A stretch of DNA of 64,000 nt from Micromonospora sp. M71_S20 (GTDB lineage: Bacteria > Actinomycetota > Actinomycetes > Mycobacteriales > Micromonosporaceae), in contig NZ_RCCV01000001.1 in assembly GCF_003664255.1 (NCBI RefSeq), positions 682,001-746,000 of the forward strand. The letters are read 5' to 3'. Positions 10,410 to 21,419 of this stretch are shown here, one piece after another. The notes beneath the pieces are model-generated. The model did no database searches. It saw nothing but the letters and a program-made list of their open reading frames with translations, and had not been told where the DNA came from. A program made the position numbers and the translations under genes. Positions within the stretch are counted from its first letter, which is position 1; each line of letters opens with the position of its first letter.

Positions 10410-11648
10410 TCACGGCGCGGGGAACTCGCCCCCGCCGGTCCCGCCGTGCCCGAGCGGCGACGCGGCCGTCTCCGGCGGGCGCCCCCTGCTGCGCCACGCG
10501 TCGGCCGACGCCACCCCCGCCAGCACCAGGGCGACCAGCGCCAGCGCCAGCATGGGCGGCCCCAGGGTGAGCGCCGGCGACAGCAGGAGCAGCACCAGCA
10601 GGCCCGCGACCCGCGACCGGGACACCCGGCCGAAGATCTCGTACTCGAAGCGGGCCCGGGCCGCGAGGAAGATCGCCGGGCCGCCGACGACGAAGACCAG
10701 CCAGATCGGGTCGGTCCGCCCGTGCGGGTGCTCGATCACCAGTTCGTAACCGACGGCGGTGCTCAGCACGCCGATCACGATGACCAGGTGGGTGCTGCCG
10801 GCGGAGGCGCCCAGCCGCCCGGGCGACCGGGCCACCCGCAGCGCCTCGGCGAGCAGGTGACCCGCCCGGTGGAAGTAGATCCGCCAGAGCAGCGCCGTGG
10901 TGGCGAAGGCGGTCGCGAAGGCGCCGGCCCGGTCGGCGGTGAACTCCGCGCCGCTGTAGGTCAGCCCGATGACCAGGATGGTCTCCCCCAACGAGATGAG
11001 GAAGATCTGCTGGTACCGGTCGGCCAGGTGCTCACCGGCGATCAGCCAGCCGGCGGTGCGCGCCGGCCCCAGCCGGGGCAACGGCCAGCCGAGCAGCAGG
11101 CCGGCGTAGTCGACGACCACGGCGAGCATCCAGAGCGGCAGGCGCAGCTGCTCCGGCCCGAACGCCCCGGCCAGCCACGGCACGCCCCCCGCGGCGGCCC
11201 AGGCGAGAAGTCGCAGCGGGACCGTGCGGCGCGGGTGGCGGCGCAGGGCCGTGGCGATGACCAGCGGCCGGACGAGCATCACCGCCAGGTACGCCAACAC
11301 GAACGAGGGCGCCCGGTCCTCGAACGCCCGGGGCAGCGCCACGGCCATCACCATGGCGCCGAACATCGTTCCGACCACGACGAACTGGATCACCGGCTGC
11401 TCCGGCTCGTACCGGCTGGTGACCCAGGTGGTGATCGACCAGAGCAGCCACAGGGCCAGGAAGAGCACGCCCGTACGCCCGATCTCGGCGAGCAGCGTCC
11501 CGACGGAGCCTCCGGTGCCCTCGACCAGGCGCAGCGAGACCCGGGTCAGCGCGAAGACGAAGACCAGGTCGAAGAAGAGCTCCAGGAAGGTGGCCCGGGG
11601 CGAGCTGTCCTCCGGCCGCAGCAACCGCCCGCCGCGTTCGTCCGTCAT
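10410..11648 (-). CDS. Low temperature requirement protein A (LtrA) family
   Basis: 412 residues from ATG at 11648. The N-terminal signature ATFLELFFDLVFVFALTR and the central LGETILVIGLTYSG are typical of LtrA, a polytopic membrane family with about 11 helices first linked to growth of Listeria in the cold. Substrate and mechanism are unknown. The stop lies nine bases from the convergent antitoxin gene. Confidence 0.9.
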   Translation of the reverse strand: MTDERGGRLLRPEDSSPRATFLELFFDLVFVFALTRVSLRLVEGTGGSVGTLLAEIGRTGVLFLALWLLWSITTWVTSRYEPEQPVIQFVVVGTMFGAMVMAVALPRAFEDRAPSFVLAYLAVMLVRPLVIATALRRHPRRTVPLRLLAWAAAGGVPWLAGAFGPEQLRLPLWMLAVVVDYAGLLLGWPLPRLGPARTAGWLIAGEHLADRYQQIFLISLGETILVIGLTYSGAEFTADRAGAFATAFATTALLWRIYFHRAGHLLAEALRVARSPGRLGASAGSTHLVIVIGVLSTAVGYELVIEHPHGRTDPIWLVFVVGGPAIFLAARARFEYEIFGRVSRSRVAGLLVLLLLSPALTLGPPMLALALVALVLAGVASADAWRSRGRPPETAASPLGHGGTGGGEFPAP

Positions 11649-11704
11649 CGGCTGCCCGTCGTCGCCATCCTGGCTACAACGACCGCCCCGACGATGCGGT
11701 TGCG

Positions 11705-12286
11705 TCAGCCCCCGGCGGCCTTCGCCTTCGCCGCCGCCTTCACCTGCTGCTTGTACTCGCGCACGAGGCGCAGCGAGTCCGCGTCGGTGACGTCGGCCAC
11801 CGACCGGTGGGCGTCCGGGTCGCCGTAGCCGCCGGCCGCCTCCCGCCAGCCCGCCGGCGTGACCCCGAACCGCTTGCCGAGCAGCGCGAGGAAGATCTGG
11901 GCCTTCTGCGTACCGAAGCCGGGCAGGTCGCCGATGCGGCGCAGCAGCTCCCGGCCGTCGGCCGCGCCGGACCAGAGCCGGGCGGCGTCGCCGTCGTACC
12001 GGTCGACGAGGGCCCGGCACACCTCCTGCACCCGGGCCGCCATCGCCTTCGGGAACCGGTGCAGCGCCGGCGGCCGGGCGAACAGGGCGACCAGGTCCTC
12101 CGGGTCGTGGTCGGCCAGCTCCCGGGCGTCCAGGTCGCGCCCGAGTCGCTGCGTCAGCACGTACGGCGAGGAGAACGCCTTCTCCATCGGCACCTGCTGG
12201 TCGAGCACCATGCCGAGGAGCAGCGCCAGCGGGCTGCGCTCCAGCAGCCGGTTGGCCTCGGGGTCGATGGGCAGTGCGAGCGTCAT
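11705..12286 (-). CDS. HhH-GPD family base excision repair-type protein
   Basis: 193 residues. The stretch [21 protein letters not shown] and the helix-hairpin-helix [20 protein letters not shown] place it in the HhH-GPD DNA glycosylase superfamily. The family's catalytic Asp after the hairpin is not obvious, and no iron-sulfur Cys cluster is present, so it may be a non-catalytic or unusual glycosylase. The C-terminus ends in an Ala/Lys tail. No clear ribosome binding site precedes the ATG. Confidence 0.82.
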   Translation of the reverse strand: MTLALPIDPEANRLLERSPLALLLGMVLDQQVPMEKAFSSPYVLTQRLGRDLDARELADHDPEDLVALFARPPALHRFPKAMAARVQEVCRALVDRYDGDAARLWSGAADGRELLRRIGDLPGFGTQKAQIFLALLGKRFGVTPAGWREAAGGYGDPDAHRSVADVTDADSLRLVREYKQQVKAAAKAKAAGG

Positions 12287-12418
12287 GGCGACAATGCTGT
12301 CACCACCCGGACCGGCGGGCACCGGGACACGCGCATCGGTCCCGGTACGGCGACACCCGCGCCGGACGTTCGCCCGGGTGGCCGCATGCCGGCGCCGGGC
12401 ACCAGGCAGGATGGCAAC

Positions 12419-13903
12419 GTGGACGGACACGACATGTTGCTCTCCCCCGCCGGCGTCGAGGCGCTGCGGACCGCGCTGACCCGGGCCGGGTTCACCTCGA
12501 ACGGCATCGCCACCCGGCTCGGCCCGCAGGCCACCGGTGGGGTGGCTCGCAACGACTTCCGGGCCGCGCTGCGCGCCACCGAGGACCGCGACCCGCTCGG
12601 CACCCTGATCCGGGTGTTCATCTGCGAGCAGACCGAGCCGGAGGCCGCCGTGGCCGCCGCGCTGGCGCCGCTGTCGCTGGACGAGGCGCTCGCCGGGGGC
12701 CTGGTCGAGCGGCACGGCGACGGGCTGCGGATGGGCGTGGACCTGGAGCCGTACGGGGACGACTGGTGGGTGCTCGCCGACGTGCCCGCCAGCGCCCGGC
12801 CCGGCCGTCCGTTGCACTCCGAGCACGTGCTCGGCATCGGCGGGGCGACGCAGACGCTGATCGGCGCGACCGTCCGCCGGCCCGTCGAGGCCGCGCTGGA
12901 CCTGGGCACCGGATCCGGCGTGCAGGCCCTGCACCTGGCCGGCCACGCGCGGCGGGTCACCGCCACCGACCTCTCGGCGCGGGCGCTGCGCTTCGCCGCC
13001 ACCACCGCCGCGCTCAACGGCCAGGACTGGGAGCTGCTCCGCGGCGACATGGTGGCCCCCGTCGCCGGGCGGCGCTTCGACCTGGTGGTGAGCAACCCGC
13101 CGTTCGTGGTCGGCCCCGGCACCACCACGCACGTCTACCGCGACTCCGGGCGGGTGGGCGACGCGATCGGCGCGGAGCTGGCCGCCGCCGCGCCCGGCCT
13201 GCTCACCGAGGGCGGCACCATGCAGTACCTGGCCAACTGGGTGCACGTCGCCGGGGAGGACTGGGGCGAGCGGGTGACCGGCTGGTTCGCCGGCACGGGG
13301 CTGGACGCCTGGGTCATCCAGCGCGAGGTGGCCGACCCGATGGCGTACGTCAACCTGTGGCTCACCGACGTCGGCGAGGCGGCCGACCCGCGCCGGATGG
13401 CGGACTGGCTGGACTGGTTCGACGCGCACAAGGTGGAGGCGGTCGGCTTCGGCATCGTCTCGCTGCGCCGCTCCGGCCACGACGACCCGGTCGTGCGGGT
13501 GGAGGACCTGCGCCAGCGGGTGGAGGCGCCGCTCGGCGACCGGGTCGGCGCGTGGTTCGACCGCCAGGGCTGGCTCCGCGCCCGCGACACCGACGGACTG
13601 CTCGCCGCCCGCTTCCGGGCCGCCGACGGCCTCCAGCTGCGGCAGGAGGCCACCATGGGCGACGAGGGCTGGGCGGTGGACCGGCAGGTGCTGGCCATGC
13701 CGCACGGCCTGCGCTGGACCGAGGAGATCGACCCGCTCGTCCTGGCCCTGGTCGGCGGGGCCGACGGGCGGCTGCCGCTGCGCGACCAGCTCGCCCTGCT
13801 CGCCGCCGCGCACGACGTGGCCCCCGGCGAGCTGGCCGAGGCGGCCGGGCCGATCGTCGCGCACCTCGTCGAGCGCGGCTTCATCGAGCCGGTCGCCGAC
13901 TGA
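12419..13903 (+). CDS. Class I SAM-dependent methyltransferase, small-molecule/protein N-methylase type
   Basis: 494 residues from GTG at 12419, where a CAGGAT box lies six bases upstream; an in-frame ATG at 12434 is an alternative. Residues about 1-140 form a helical, winged-helix-like region. The methyltransferase core follows: [16 protein letters not shown] (SAM-binding motif I) and VVSNPPFVV, the NPPF motif of enzymes that methylate planar nitrogen, as in PrmC/RsmC. Its C-terminal 150 residues are a second helical domain. The stop overlaps the dtd start (TGATG), so both are probably translated together. Substrate unknown, possibly rRNA or protein. Confidence 0.85.
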   Translation: MDGHDMLLSPAGVEALRTALTRAGFTSNGIATRLGPQATGGVARNDFRAALRATEDRDPLGTLIRVFICEQTEPEAAVAAALAPLSLDEALAGGLVERHGDGLRMGVDLEPYGDDWWVLADVPASARPGRPLHSEHVLGIGGATQTLIGATVRRPVEAALDLGTGSGVQALHLAGHARRVTATDLSARALRFAATTAALNGQDWELLRGDMVAPVAGRRFDLVVSNPPFVVGPGTTTHVYRDSGRVGDAIGAELAAAAPGLLTEGGTMQYLANWVHVAGEDWGERVTGWFAGTGLDAWVIQREVADPMAYVNLWLTDVGEAADPRRMADWLDWFDAHKVEAVGFGIVSLRRSGHDDPVVRVEDLRQRVEAPLGDRVGAWFDRQGWLRARDTDGLLAARFRAADGLQLRQEATMGDEGWAVDRQVLAMPHGLRWTEEIDPLVLALVGGADGRLPLRDQLALLAAAHDVAPGELAEAAGPIVAHLVERGFIEPVAD

Positions 13904-14325
13904 TGCGGGCCGTGGTGCAGACCGTCGGCCGGGCCGCCGTGACGGTCGACGGCGAGGTGGTCGGTGCGATCGACGACGGGCTGCTGGTGCTGCTCGGGGT
14001 GACGCACACCGACACCGTCGAGACCGCCCGCACGATGGCGCGCAAGGTGCACGAGCTGCGGATCCTCGACGAGGAACGGTCCGCGGCGGACACTGGCGCG
14101 CCGGTCCTGGTGGTCAGCCAGTTCACCCTCTACGGCGACGCCCGCAAGGGTCGCCGTCCGAGCTGGACGGCGGCCGCCCCGGCCGAGGTCGCGGAGCCCC
14201 TGGTGACGGCGGTCGTGGAGGCGCTGCGCGCCCGGGGCGCGAAGGTGGAGACCGGTCGCTTCCGCGCCCACATGCTGGTCGAGAGCGTCAACGTCGGCCC
14301 CCGCACGGTGCTGCTCGAACTCTGA
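13903..14325 (+). CDS. dtd: D-aminoacyl-tRNA deacylase
   Basis: 140 residues. The conserved [17 protein letters not shown] segment, with the proofreading SQFTLY motif, is intact. The second signature, usually NxGPVT, reads NVGPRT here, so the Gly-Pro pair is kept but Val is replaced by Arg. The enzyme removes D-amino acids and glycine mischarged on tRNA. It overlaps the methyltransferase gene by one base. Confidence 0.93.
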   Translation: MRAVVQTVGRAAVTVDGEVVGAIDDGLLVLLGVTHTDTVETARTMARKVHELRILDEERSAADTGAPVLVVSQFTLYGDARKGRRPSWTAAAPAEVAEPLVTAVVEALRARGAKVETGRFRAHMLVESVNVGPRTVLLEL

Positions 14326-14413
14326 CCGGCACCGGTGGCGGAGTCGCGCCGTGGCGCAACCCCGCCGACGTCAACTGTTCCCGGGGGCGGAACGACGACG
14401 GTAGAACCATCGC

Positions 14414-17400
14414 ATGCCAACCCCCTCACAGCCCTTCACCTGGGGTCGCGCGAGACGGCGGCTCACCGCCGCCGCGGCGGCGACCGGAATGGTCGCGGCC
14501 GGCCTCGCCGCGATCCAGGCGCCGGCGACGGCGGCCGCCCCGTCCCCCGCCGCCCAGGCCGCCACCCGCAACACCCACACCGTCACCCTGATCACGGGCG
14601 ACGTGGTCACCGTGACCACCTTCGCCGACGGCAAGGCCACCGCCGAGGTCGACCGGCCCGACAACGCCACCGGCGGCGTGCGCGTCCGGCAGAGCGGCGA
14701 CGACCTGTACGTCCTGCCCGACGAGGCCCTGCCGCTGCTGGACGGCGGCAAGCTCGACCGGCGGCTGTTCAACGTCACCGACCTCATCGAGATGGGGTAC
14801 GACGACGCGAAGACCCCGACGCTGCCGCTGATCGCGGCGTACACCCCGGCGAAGGCCCGCTCGGGCAAGCCGACGGCGCCGCGCGGGGCGAAGCTGGTCC
14901 GCGACCTGCCCAGCATCCGGGGCGCGGCGCTGGCCACCGAGAAGAAGCAGGCCCGGGCCTTCTGGTCCACCGTCGCGCCCGCCTCGGCCGCGGCGCCGGC
15001 CCGGGCCCTCGGCGGCGGGGTGGCGAAGCTCTGGCTCGACGGCCGGGTGACGGCGGCGCTGAAGGAGAGCGTGCCCCAGGTCGGCGCGCCCGCCGCGTGG
15101 GCCGCCGGGTACGACGGCAGCGGGGTGACGGTCGCGGTGCTCGACACCGGGATCGACCCCGGCCACCCCGACCTGGTCGACCAGGTCGACGACAAGGTCA
15201 GCTTCGTGCCGGGCGAGGACACCTCCGACGTCCACGGGCACGGCACCCACGTCGCCTCGACGATCGCCGGCAGCGGCGCGGCCTCCGGCGGCGGCAACCG
15301 GGGCGTCGCCCCGGGCGCGGACCTGATCGTCGGCAAGGTGCTCGACAACGGCGGGTACGGCCTGGACTCCTGGATCATCGCCGGCATGCAGTGGGCGGCC
15401 GAGTCCGGGGCCGACGTGGTCAACATGAGCCTCGGCGACGGCTCGCTGACCGACGGTACCGACCCGATGGCCGCCGCCGTGGAGACGCTCTCCGCGCGGC
15501 ACGGCACGCTCTTCGTCGTCGCCTCCGGCAACTCCGGCCCGCAGACCATCGGGTCGCCCGGCACCGCGCCCAGCGCGCTGACGGTCGGCGCGGTCGACAA
15601 GCAGGACGCGCTGGCGGGCTTCTCCAGCACCGGCCCGCTGGCGCGCACCGGCGCGCTCAAGCCGGACCTCACCGCGCCGGGCGTCGGGATCGTCGCGGCC
15701 CGCTCGCAGCAGTCCGCCGGCGAGGGCGCGTACCAGGGCATGGACGGCACCTCGATGGCCACGCCGCACGTGTCCGGGGCCGCCGCGATCCTCGCCCAGA
15801 GGCACCCGGACTGGTCCGGGCAGCAGCTCAAGGACGCCCTGACGAGCAGCGCCAAGGGCCTGGCCGACGAGTACCGGCCGTACCAGGTGGGCACCGGCCG
15901 GCTGGACGTGGCGGCGGCGGTGCGCGCCACCGTACGGGCCACCGGCTCGGCGTTCTTCGGCAACTTCGACTGGCCGCACGAGCCGACCGACGCCCCGGTC
16001 ACCCGGTCGGTGACCTTCACCAACGCCGGCACCACCGCGGTGACCCTCGACCTCGCCCTGACCGGCGGGGGCCCGTTCGCGCTGGGCGCCGCCTCGGTGA
16101 CGGTGCCGGCGGGCGGCAGCGCCGACGTCGCGGTGACGGGCGACCCGCGCGGCGCCACCCACGGTGAGTTGACCGGCTACCTGGTCGGCACCGACGCCGC
16201 CACCGGCGCGGCGGTCACCCGTACCGCGCTGGGCCTGCTCAAGGAGCCCGAGCGGCACGACCTGACGATCAAGCTCACCGGCCGGGACGGCAAGCCCGCC
16301 AGCGCGGTGGTGGTGGTGAACAGGGCCGGCGACCTCAACCCCTCGCAGTACCCGGTCACCGGCGAGCGGGCGCTGCGGCTGCCGCCGGGGACCTACACGG
16401 TGGAGGCGGTACTCGACGTGCCCGGTGAGCGGCCCGACCGCCTCGGGTTCGCCCTGCTGGTGGACCCGGAGACCGTGCTGGACCGCGACGCGGAGGTGGT
16501 GCTGGACGCGCGCCGGGCACGCCTGCTCGACACCGCCACCCCGGAGCGGACCGAGGACCGGCAGCGCCGGCTGGACTACACGGTCGGGTACGACGAGGGC
16601 AACGACTTCCGCGCGGCGTACCAACTGCCGGTGCGCTACGACGACCTGTACGTCCTGCCCACCGAGCCGGTCCGCAAGGGCTCGTTCACCATGGCGGCGC
16701 GGTGGCGCAAGGGCGAGCCGATGCTGAGCCTGCGCCTCCCCGGCCAGCCCCCGATCGACGCCACGGTCCAGCCGGGCAGCACCGTCACCGCCGGCACGGA
16801 GACGCTGCGCCCGGTCCACGCGGGCACCGGCGCCCCGCGCGAGTACGCCGGCCTCGACGTCAGGGGCCGGGCCGTGGTGGTGACCCGCAGCGACGCGGTG
16901 AGCCCGACCGACCGCGCCGCCGCCGCGGCGGCGGCCGGGGCGAAGCTGCTGCTGGTCGTCCACGACGGCACCGGCATACTCAACGAGTACGTCGGCGAGT
17001 CCCCCATCCCGGTCGCCACCGTGCACCGCGACGCCGGCAGGCAGCTGATCGCCGCGACCCGGGGCGGGCCGCGCAAGCTGACCGTCACCCGGGTCCCGTA
17101 CGCCGGTCACGTCTACGACCTGGCCCGGGTCTGGCCCGGACAGGTGCCGGACCAGCCGCTCGTCTACCACCCCCGGCAGCGGGACCTGGGCCGCATCGAC
17201 GCCCGCTACCACGCGGCCGTCGACTCCCCCGGCTCCGGCTACCGGTACGACATGGTCTTCAGCCCCTCGTTCGGCTTCCAGGAGCCCGAGTCGCACCCGG
17301 CCACGCGCACCGAGTGGGTCACGCCCGACGTGGTCTGGCACGAGGTGCACGACCAGGGCGGCTGGACCGACACGGCCTACCTGAACACGTACGCCAGGGG

Positions 17401-18112
17401 CACCACGACCAGGCTGGACTGGTTCGCGCCGGCCGTCCGGCCGGCCTTCAGCCGGGCGTTCGGGGTGCGCAACAGCCGCTACCGGGACTACCTGACCCTC
17501 AACGTGCAGGCCTGGAGCCCGTCGGACGACGTGCTGGAGCACGGCGGCAACCTGGAGTGGGGCTCGGTGCCGACCAACCTCAAGCTCTACCAGGGCGACA
17601 AGCTGGTGGGCGAGAACAAGTGGAACGCCGACCTCCAGTGGACGCCGGTGCCCGCCGGCACGCTGCCGTACCGCCTGGTGCTGGACGCCTCGCGGCCGGC
17701 CGAGCGGTGGCGGCTCTCCACCCGCACGCACACCGAGTGGGACTTCGTCTCCGGCTCGAACGACGCCGACACCTTCGTGCCGTTCGCGCTGCTCCAGCTC
17801 GACTACGCGCTGGAGACCGACCTGCGCGGCGACGTCAGGGCGGGCACCCGCCAGCGGATCAGCGTCAAGGCCGGGCCGCAGCCGGGCGGCACCGGCACCG
17901 GCACGGTGACGTCGGTCACGCTGGACGTCTCCTACGACGACGGCGCCACCTGGCGGAAGGTGACCCTGCGTAAGGGCGCGGGTGACCGCTGGGACGGCTC
18001 GCTCACGCTGCCGAAGCAGCCGGGCGGCTTCGTGTCGGTGCGCGCCAGCGCCACGACGGACGCCGGCTTCGGCATCCGGCAGGAACTCATCCGGGCCTAC
18101 GGCCTGCGGTGA
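14414..18112 (+). CDS. Secreted subtilisin-like serine protease (S8 family), large multidomain
   Basis: 1,232 residues. A signal peptide is clear: twin arginines at 15-16, a hydrophobic core to about residue 40 and AxA sites (ATAAA). A propeptide-like region follows to about residue 210. The catalytic triad is Asp244 (VAVLDTGID), His276 (GHGTHVAS) and Ser447 (GTSMATPHVSG), with oxyanion Asn373 (SGNSGP). A protease-associated-like insertion lies near residues 800-880 and the C-terminal half is beta-rich. It should be exported and degrade extracellular protein. TAGAAC six bases before the ATG suggests a leaderless mRNA. A 13-bp hairpin follows the stop. Confidence 0.93.
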   Translation: MPTPSQPFTWGRARRRLTAAAAATGMVAAGLAAIQAPATAAAPSPAAQAATRNTHTVTLITGDVVTVTTFADGKATAEVDRPDNATGGVRVRQSGDDLYVLPDEALPLLDGGKLDRRLFNVTDLIEMGYDDAKTPTLPLIAAYTPAKARSGKPTAPRGAKLVRDLPSIRGAALATEKKQARAFWSTVAPASAAAPARALGGGVAKLWLDGRVTAALKESVPQVGAPAAWAAGYDGSGVTVAVLDTGIDPGHPDLVDQVDDKVSFVPGEDTSDVHGHGTHVASTIAGSGAASGGGNRGVAPGADLIVGKVLDNGGYGLDSWIIAGMQWAAESGADVVNMSLGDGSLTDGTDPMAAAVETLSARHGTLFVVASGNSGPQTIGSPGTAPSALTVGAVDKQDALAGFSSTGPLARTGALKPDLTAPGVGIVAARSQQSAGEGAYQGMDGTSMATPHVSGAAAILAQRHPDWSGQQLKDALTSSAKGLADEYRPYQVGTGRLDVAAAVRATVRATGSAFFGNFDWPHEPTDAPVTRSVTFTNAGTTAVTLDLALTGGGPFALGAASVTVPAGGSADVAVTGDPRGATHGELTGYLVGTDAATGAAVTRTALGLLKEPERHDLTIKLTGRDGKPASAVVVVNRAGDLNPSQYPVTGERALRLPPGTYTVEAVLDVPGERPDRLGFALLVDPETVLDRDAEVVLDARRARLLDTATPERTEDRQRRLDYTVGYDEGNDFRAAYQLPVRYDDLYVLPTEPVRKGSFTMAARWRKGEPMLSLRLPGQPPIDATVQPGSTVTAGTETLRPVHAGTGAPREYAGLDVRGRAVVVTRSDAVSPTDRAAAAAAAGAKLLLVVHDGTGILNEYVGESPIPVATVHRDAGRQLIAATRGGPRKLTVTRVPYAGHVYDLARVWPGQVPDQPLVYHPRQRDLGRIDARYHAAVDSPGSGYRYDMVFSPSFGFQEPESHPATRTEWVTPDVVWHEVHDQGGWTDTAYLNTYARGTTTRLDWFAPAVRPAFSRAFGVRNSRYRDYLTLNVQAWSPSDDVLEHGGNLEWGSVPTNLKLYQGDKLVGENKWNADLQWTPVPAGTLPYRLVLDASRPAERWRLSTRTHTEWDFVSGSNDADTFVPFALLQLDYALETDLRGDVRAGTRQRISVKAGPQPGGTGTGTVTSVTLDVSYDDGATWRKVTLRKGAGDRWDGSLTLPKQPGGFVSVRASATTDAGFGIRQELIRAYGLR

Positions 18113-18123
18113 AGTGGTTGGCG

Positions 18124-18154
18124 GGGCCCCGGGACGGTACGCGTCCCGGGGCCC
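18124..18154 (+). terminator. 13-bp perfect hairpin after the subtilase gene
   Basis: Arms 18124-18136 and 18142-18154 pair perfectly around a 5-base loop. It lies 11 bases after the protease stop and 95 bases before the next gene. Confidence 0.75.
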
Positions 18155-18249
18155 TCCCCGACGACCGGCCGGGCCGCCAGGGCTGGTCGGGACCGGCGGG
18201 CATGTCCCATACTCTGCGTGCCGCGGCGGGCAGAGGGAGGCAGCCACCG

Positions 18250-19236
18250 ATGCTGGGCGCGTTGGGCCTGAGCCCCGAGGACGAGGCGGTCTACGGCCTG
18301 CTGGTCCGACGGTCCCAGGCCGGGCCGGCCGAGCTGGGCGACGCCCTGCGGATGCCCGCGGCGACGGTCGAGGCGGCGCTGTCGCAACTGGCGGCGTACG
18401 GGCTGGTGAAGTGCGGCCCGGACGGGCAGTTCTCCGTGGCGCCGCCCGCGGTCGCGCTCGGGGCGCTGATCAGCGAGCAGCGGGGCGCGCTGCGCAGCGC
18501 GGAACTCGCGCTGGTCACGCTCGCCGAGGAGTACCGGTCGTCGATCGCGGGACGGACGATCGACGAGCTGATCGAGGTGGTCAGCGGCGTCGACGCCGTC
18601 CGGCACCGGTTCGCGCAGGTGCAGCACGCCGCCCGCACGGAGGTGCGCAGCTTCGTCACCACCCCGTTCATCGCCGTACCGCCGGGCACCAACGCGGTGG
18701 AGTCGGCGGCGGTCAACCAGGGGGTGCGCTTCCGGGTGGTGATCGACCGGCCGACGCTGGCCGAGCCGGGGGTGGTCGCCGAGACGCTGGAGTCGCTGCG
18801 TGACGGCGTCCAGGTGCGGGTGGTCGACCACCTGCCGATCAAGCTGATCCTGGCCGACGCGGAGCTGGCCCTGGTGCCGTTGACCGCCACGCCCGGTGGC
18901 GAGCCCGGCGCGGTGCTGCTGCACCGCACCGGGCTGCTGGCGGCGATGGACGCGCTGTTCGAGATCGTGTGGCGGCACGCCCACCCGCTCGACTCGGCGG
19001 CGCTGACCGACCCCGCCGCCGACCGGACCGCCGCGCAGGCGGCCGACGGCCCGACCGAGCTGGACCGGAGGATCCTGGCGCTTCTGCTGGCCGGGCTCAC
19101 CGACCCGGTCGTCGCCGCCCAGCTCGACCTGTCGTTGCGGACCCTCCAGCGGCGCCTGCGCCACCTCATGGACCTCGCGGGGGTGGAGACCCGGATGCAG
19201 CTCGGCTGGCACGCCGCGCGCCACGGCTGGGCCTGA
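18250..19236 (+). CDS. TrmB/LuxR-like two-HTH transcriptional regulator
   Basis: 328 residues from ATG with GGGAGG upstream. Residues about 1-70 are a TrmB-like winged helix (LSPEDEAVYGLLVRR). A middle domain of about 170 residues resembles the phospholipase D-like sensor of such regulators. The last 65 residues form a LuxR-like HTH (ILALLLAGLTDPVVAAQLDL, then SLRTLQRRLRHLM). The gene follows the secreted protease on the same strand after a terminator; genes of this type often sit near secreted subtilases in actinomycetes, so control of the protease is possible but unproven. Confidence 0.82.
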   Translation: MLGALGLSPEDEAVYGLLVRRSQAGPAELGDALRMPAATVEAALSQLAAYGLVKCGPDGQFSVAPPAVALGALISEQRGALRSAELALVTLAEEYRSSIAGRTIDELIEVVSGVDAVRHRFAQVQHAARTEVRSFVTTPFIAVPPGTNAVESAAVNQGVRFRVVIDRPTLAEPGVVAETLESLRDGVQVRVVDHLPIKLILADAELALVPLTATPGGEPGAVLLHRTGLLAAMDALFEIVWRHAHPLDSAALTDPAADRTAAQAADGPTELDRRILALLLAGLTDPVVAAQLDLSLRTLQRRLRHLMDLAGVETRMQLGWHAARHGWA

Positions 19237-19255
19237 CCGCCCGGCGCGCGTCGCG

Positions 19256-20044
19256 TCAGGAGAAGAGGCCGCGGCGCTGGAGCGACTGGCGGATCCAGCC
19301 GTCGAGCTGGGGGGTGAAGTCGGTGCGCTCGGCGGTGGCGTGGTCGACGGTGAAGCGGCCGAAGGCGTCCCGGCCCTCGGTGAACAGACCGCCGCGCTTG
19401 TCCAGCTCCAGCACCACCTGGATCTGCTGGGGGTCGGTGACGAGGGTGACCTCCAGCTGGTTGATCGCCCCGGCGTACTGCGGCGCCGCGTAGAACTCGA
19501 TCTCCTGGTAGAACGGCAGGCTCTGCCGCACGCCGTAGATGTGGCCCCGCTCCACGTCGGCCCGGGCGAACCGGAAGCCCAACCGCAGGAACGCCTCCAG
19601 GATCTTCTGCTGGGACGGCAGCGGGTGCACCGCCACCGCGTCCAGGTCACCCTTGTCGACCGCGCGGGCCACCTCCAGCTCCGTACGCAGCCCCATCGTC
19701 ATCCCGTGCAGGTGCTGCCCGTACAGCTCGGTGAGCGGCGTCTCCCACGGCACGGCGAAGCGGAACGGGACGTCGTGGCGCTGCCCCGGGTCGAGCCGGA
19801 ACGCGCCGGTCGCGGCCTGCCGGTGGAACTCCTGCGTGGTCTCGTAGTCGTTGTCGCCGCTCTCGACCTCGACCCGGGTGACCAGGCCCAGGGCGACGTA
19901 CGACACGTCGACGGGGTGGTCGCCGCCGGCCACGTGGATGACGCCCTCCAGCTGGCCGCCGGGGCGGCAGTTCGGATTCGTCAGCACGGTTTCCACGGAC
20001 GGGCCACCCACACCCATCGCCTGCATGAGCCGCTTGAAGACCAC
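19256..20044 (-). CDS. Spo0M (SpoOM) family sporulation-control protein
   Basis: 262 residues from GTG at 20044, with GGAGG seven bases upstream. It starts VVFKRLMQAMGVGGPSV and continues with an arrestin-like beta-sandwich (PGGQLEGVIHVAGG, ELYGQHLHGMTMG), the hallmark of Spo0M. In Bacillus the protein affects the Spo0A phosphorelay; in actinomycetes, which lack that relay, its role is uncertain. It diverges from the sigB-type gene. Confidence 0.9.
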   Translation of the reverse strand: MVFKRLMQAMGVGGPSVETVLTNPNCRPGGQLEGVIHVAGGDHPVDVSYVALGLVTRVEVESGDNDYETTQEFHRQAATGAFRLDPGQRHDVPFRFAVPWETPLTELYGQHLHGMTMGLRTELEVARAVDKGDLDAVAVHPLPSQQKILEAFLRLGFRFARADVERGHIYGVRQSLPFYQEIEFYAAPQYAGAINQLEVTLVTDPQQIQVVLELDKRGGLFTEGRDAFGRFTVDHATAERTDFTPQLDGWIRQSLQRRGLFS

Positions 20045-20302
20045 GACACCCTCCACAACCTGTTCGGTACGCCGACGTCGCCGGCGGGCCGGCCGTGCGG
20101 GCCGACCGCTGGCACGGTAACCGCCTGCGGCAACCAGCGCTCGGCGACGAGTCGGCCACGCTGAGCAGGGCATCGACGGAATTCGTGTCGGGTCCCCGAT
20201 CGCCTCACTCCCGTTTCACGCCCCGCCCGCCAAGCTGTGTGTCACACCGGCACCACTGGGCCGGATCCAACGGCACAGACGTGGACACGGGGAGAGACTG
20301 AG

Positions 20303-21319
<1,017 letters not shown>

Positions 21320-21333
21320 CGTTTCCCGGACCA

Positions 21334-21366
21334 CGCGGGGCCCTGGCGGTTCGCCGGGGCCCCGCG
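21334..21366 (+). terminator. Hairpin after the sigB-type gene
   Basis: Arms 21334-21348 and 21352-21366 pair at 14 of 15 positions with a short loop. No U-tract. Confidence 0.7.
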
Positions 21367-21385
21367 TCCGTCCGGGCCGTGGTGC

Positions 21386-21414
21386 TTGACCCGGGGCGCC
21401 CGACGGGCTACCAA
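21386..21414 (+). promoter_or_regulatory. Promoter for a leaderless VOC mRNA
   Basis: TTGACC at 21386-21391, a 17-base spacer and TACCAA at 21409-21414 form a good vegetative promoter. The GTG start follows five bases later with no ribosome binding site, so the transcript should start at or within a base of the codon. Confidence 0.65.
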
Positions 21415-21419
21415 CGGGT

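Noticed and set aside
14426..18247. A 1,273-codon open frame on the minus strand opposite the subtilase gene
   Set aside because: It is a GC-bias shadow: composition is Arg/Gly/Ala/Val-rich without family motifs, while the plus strand encodes a complete protease with signal peptide and triad.
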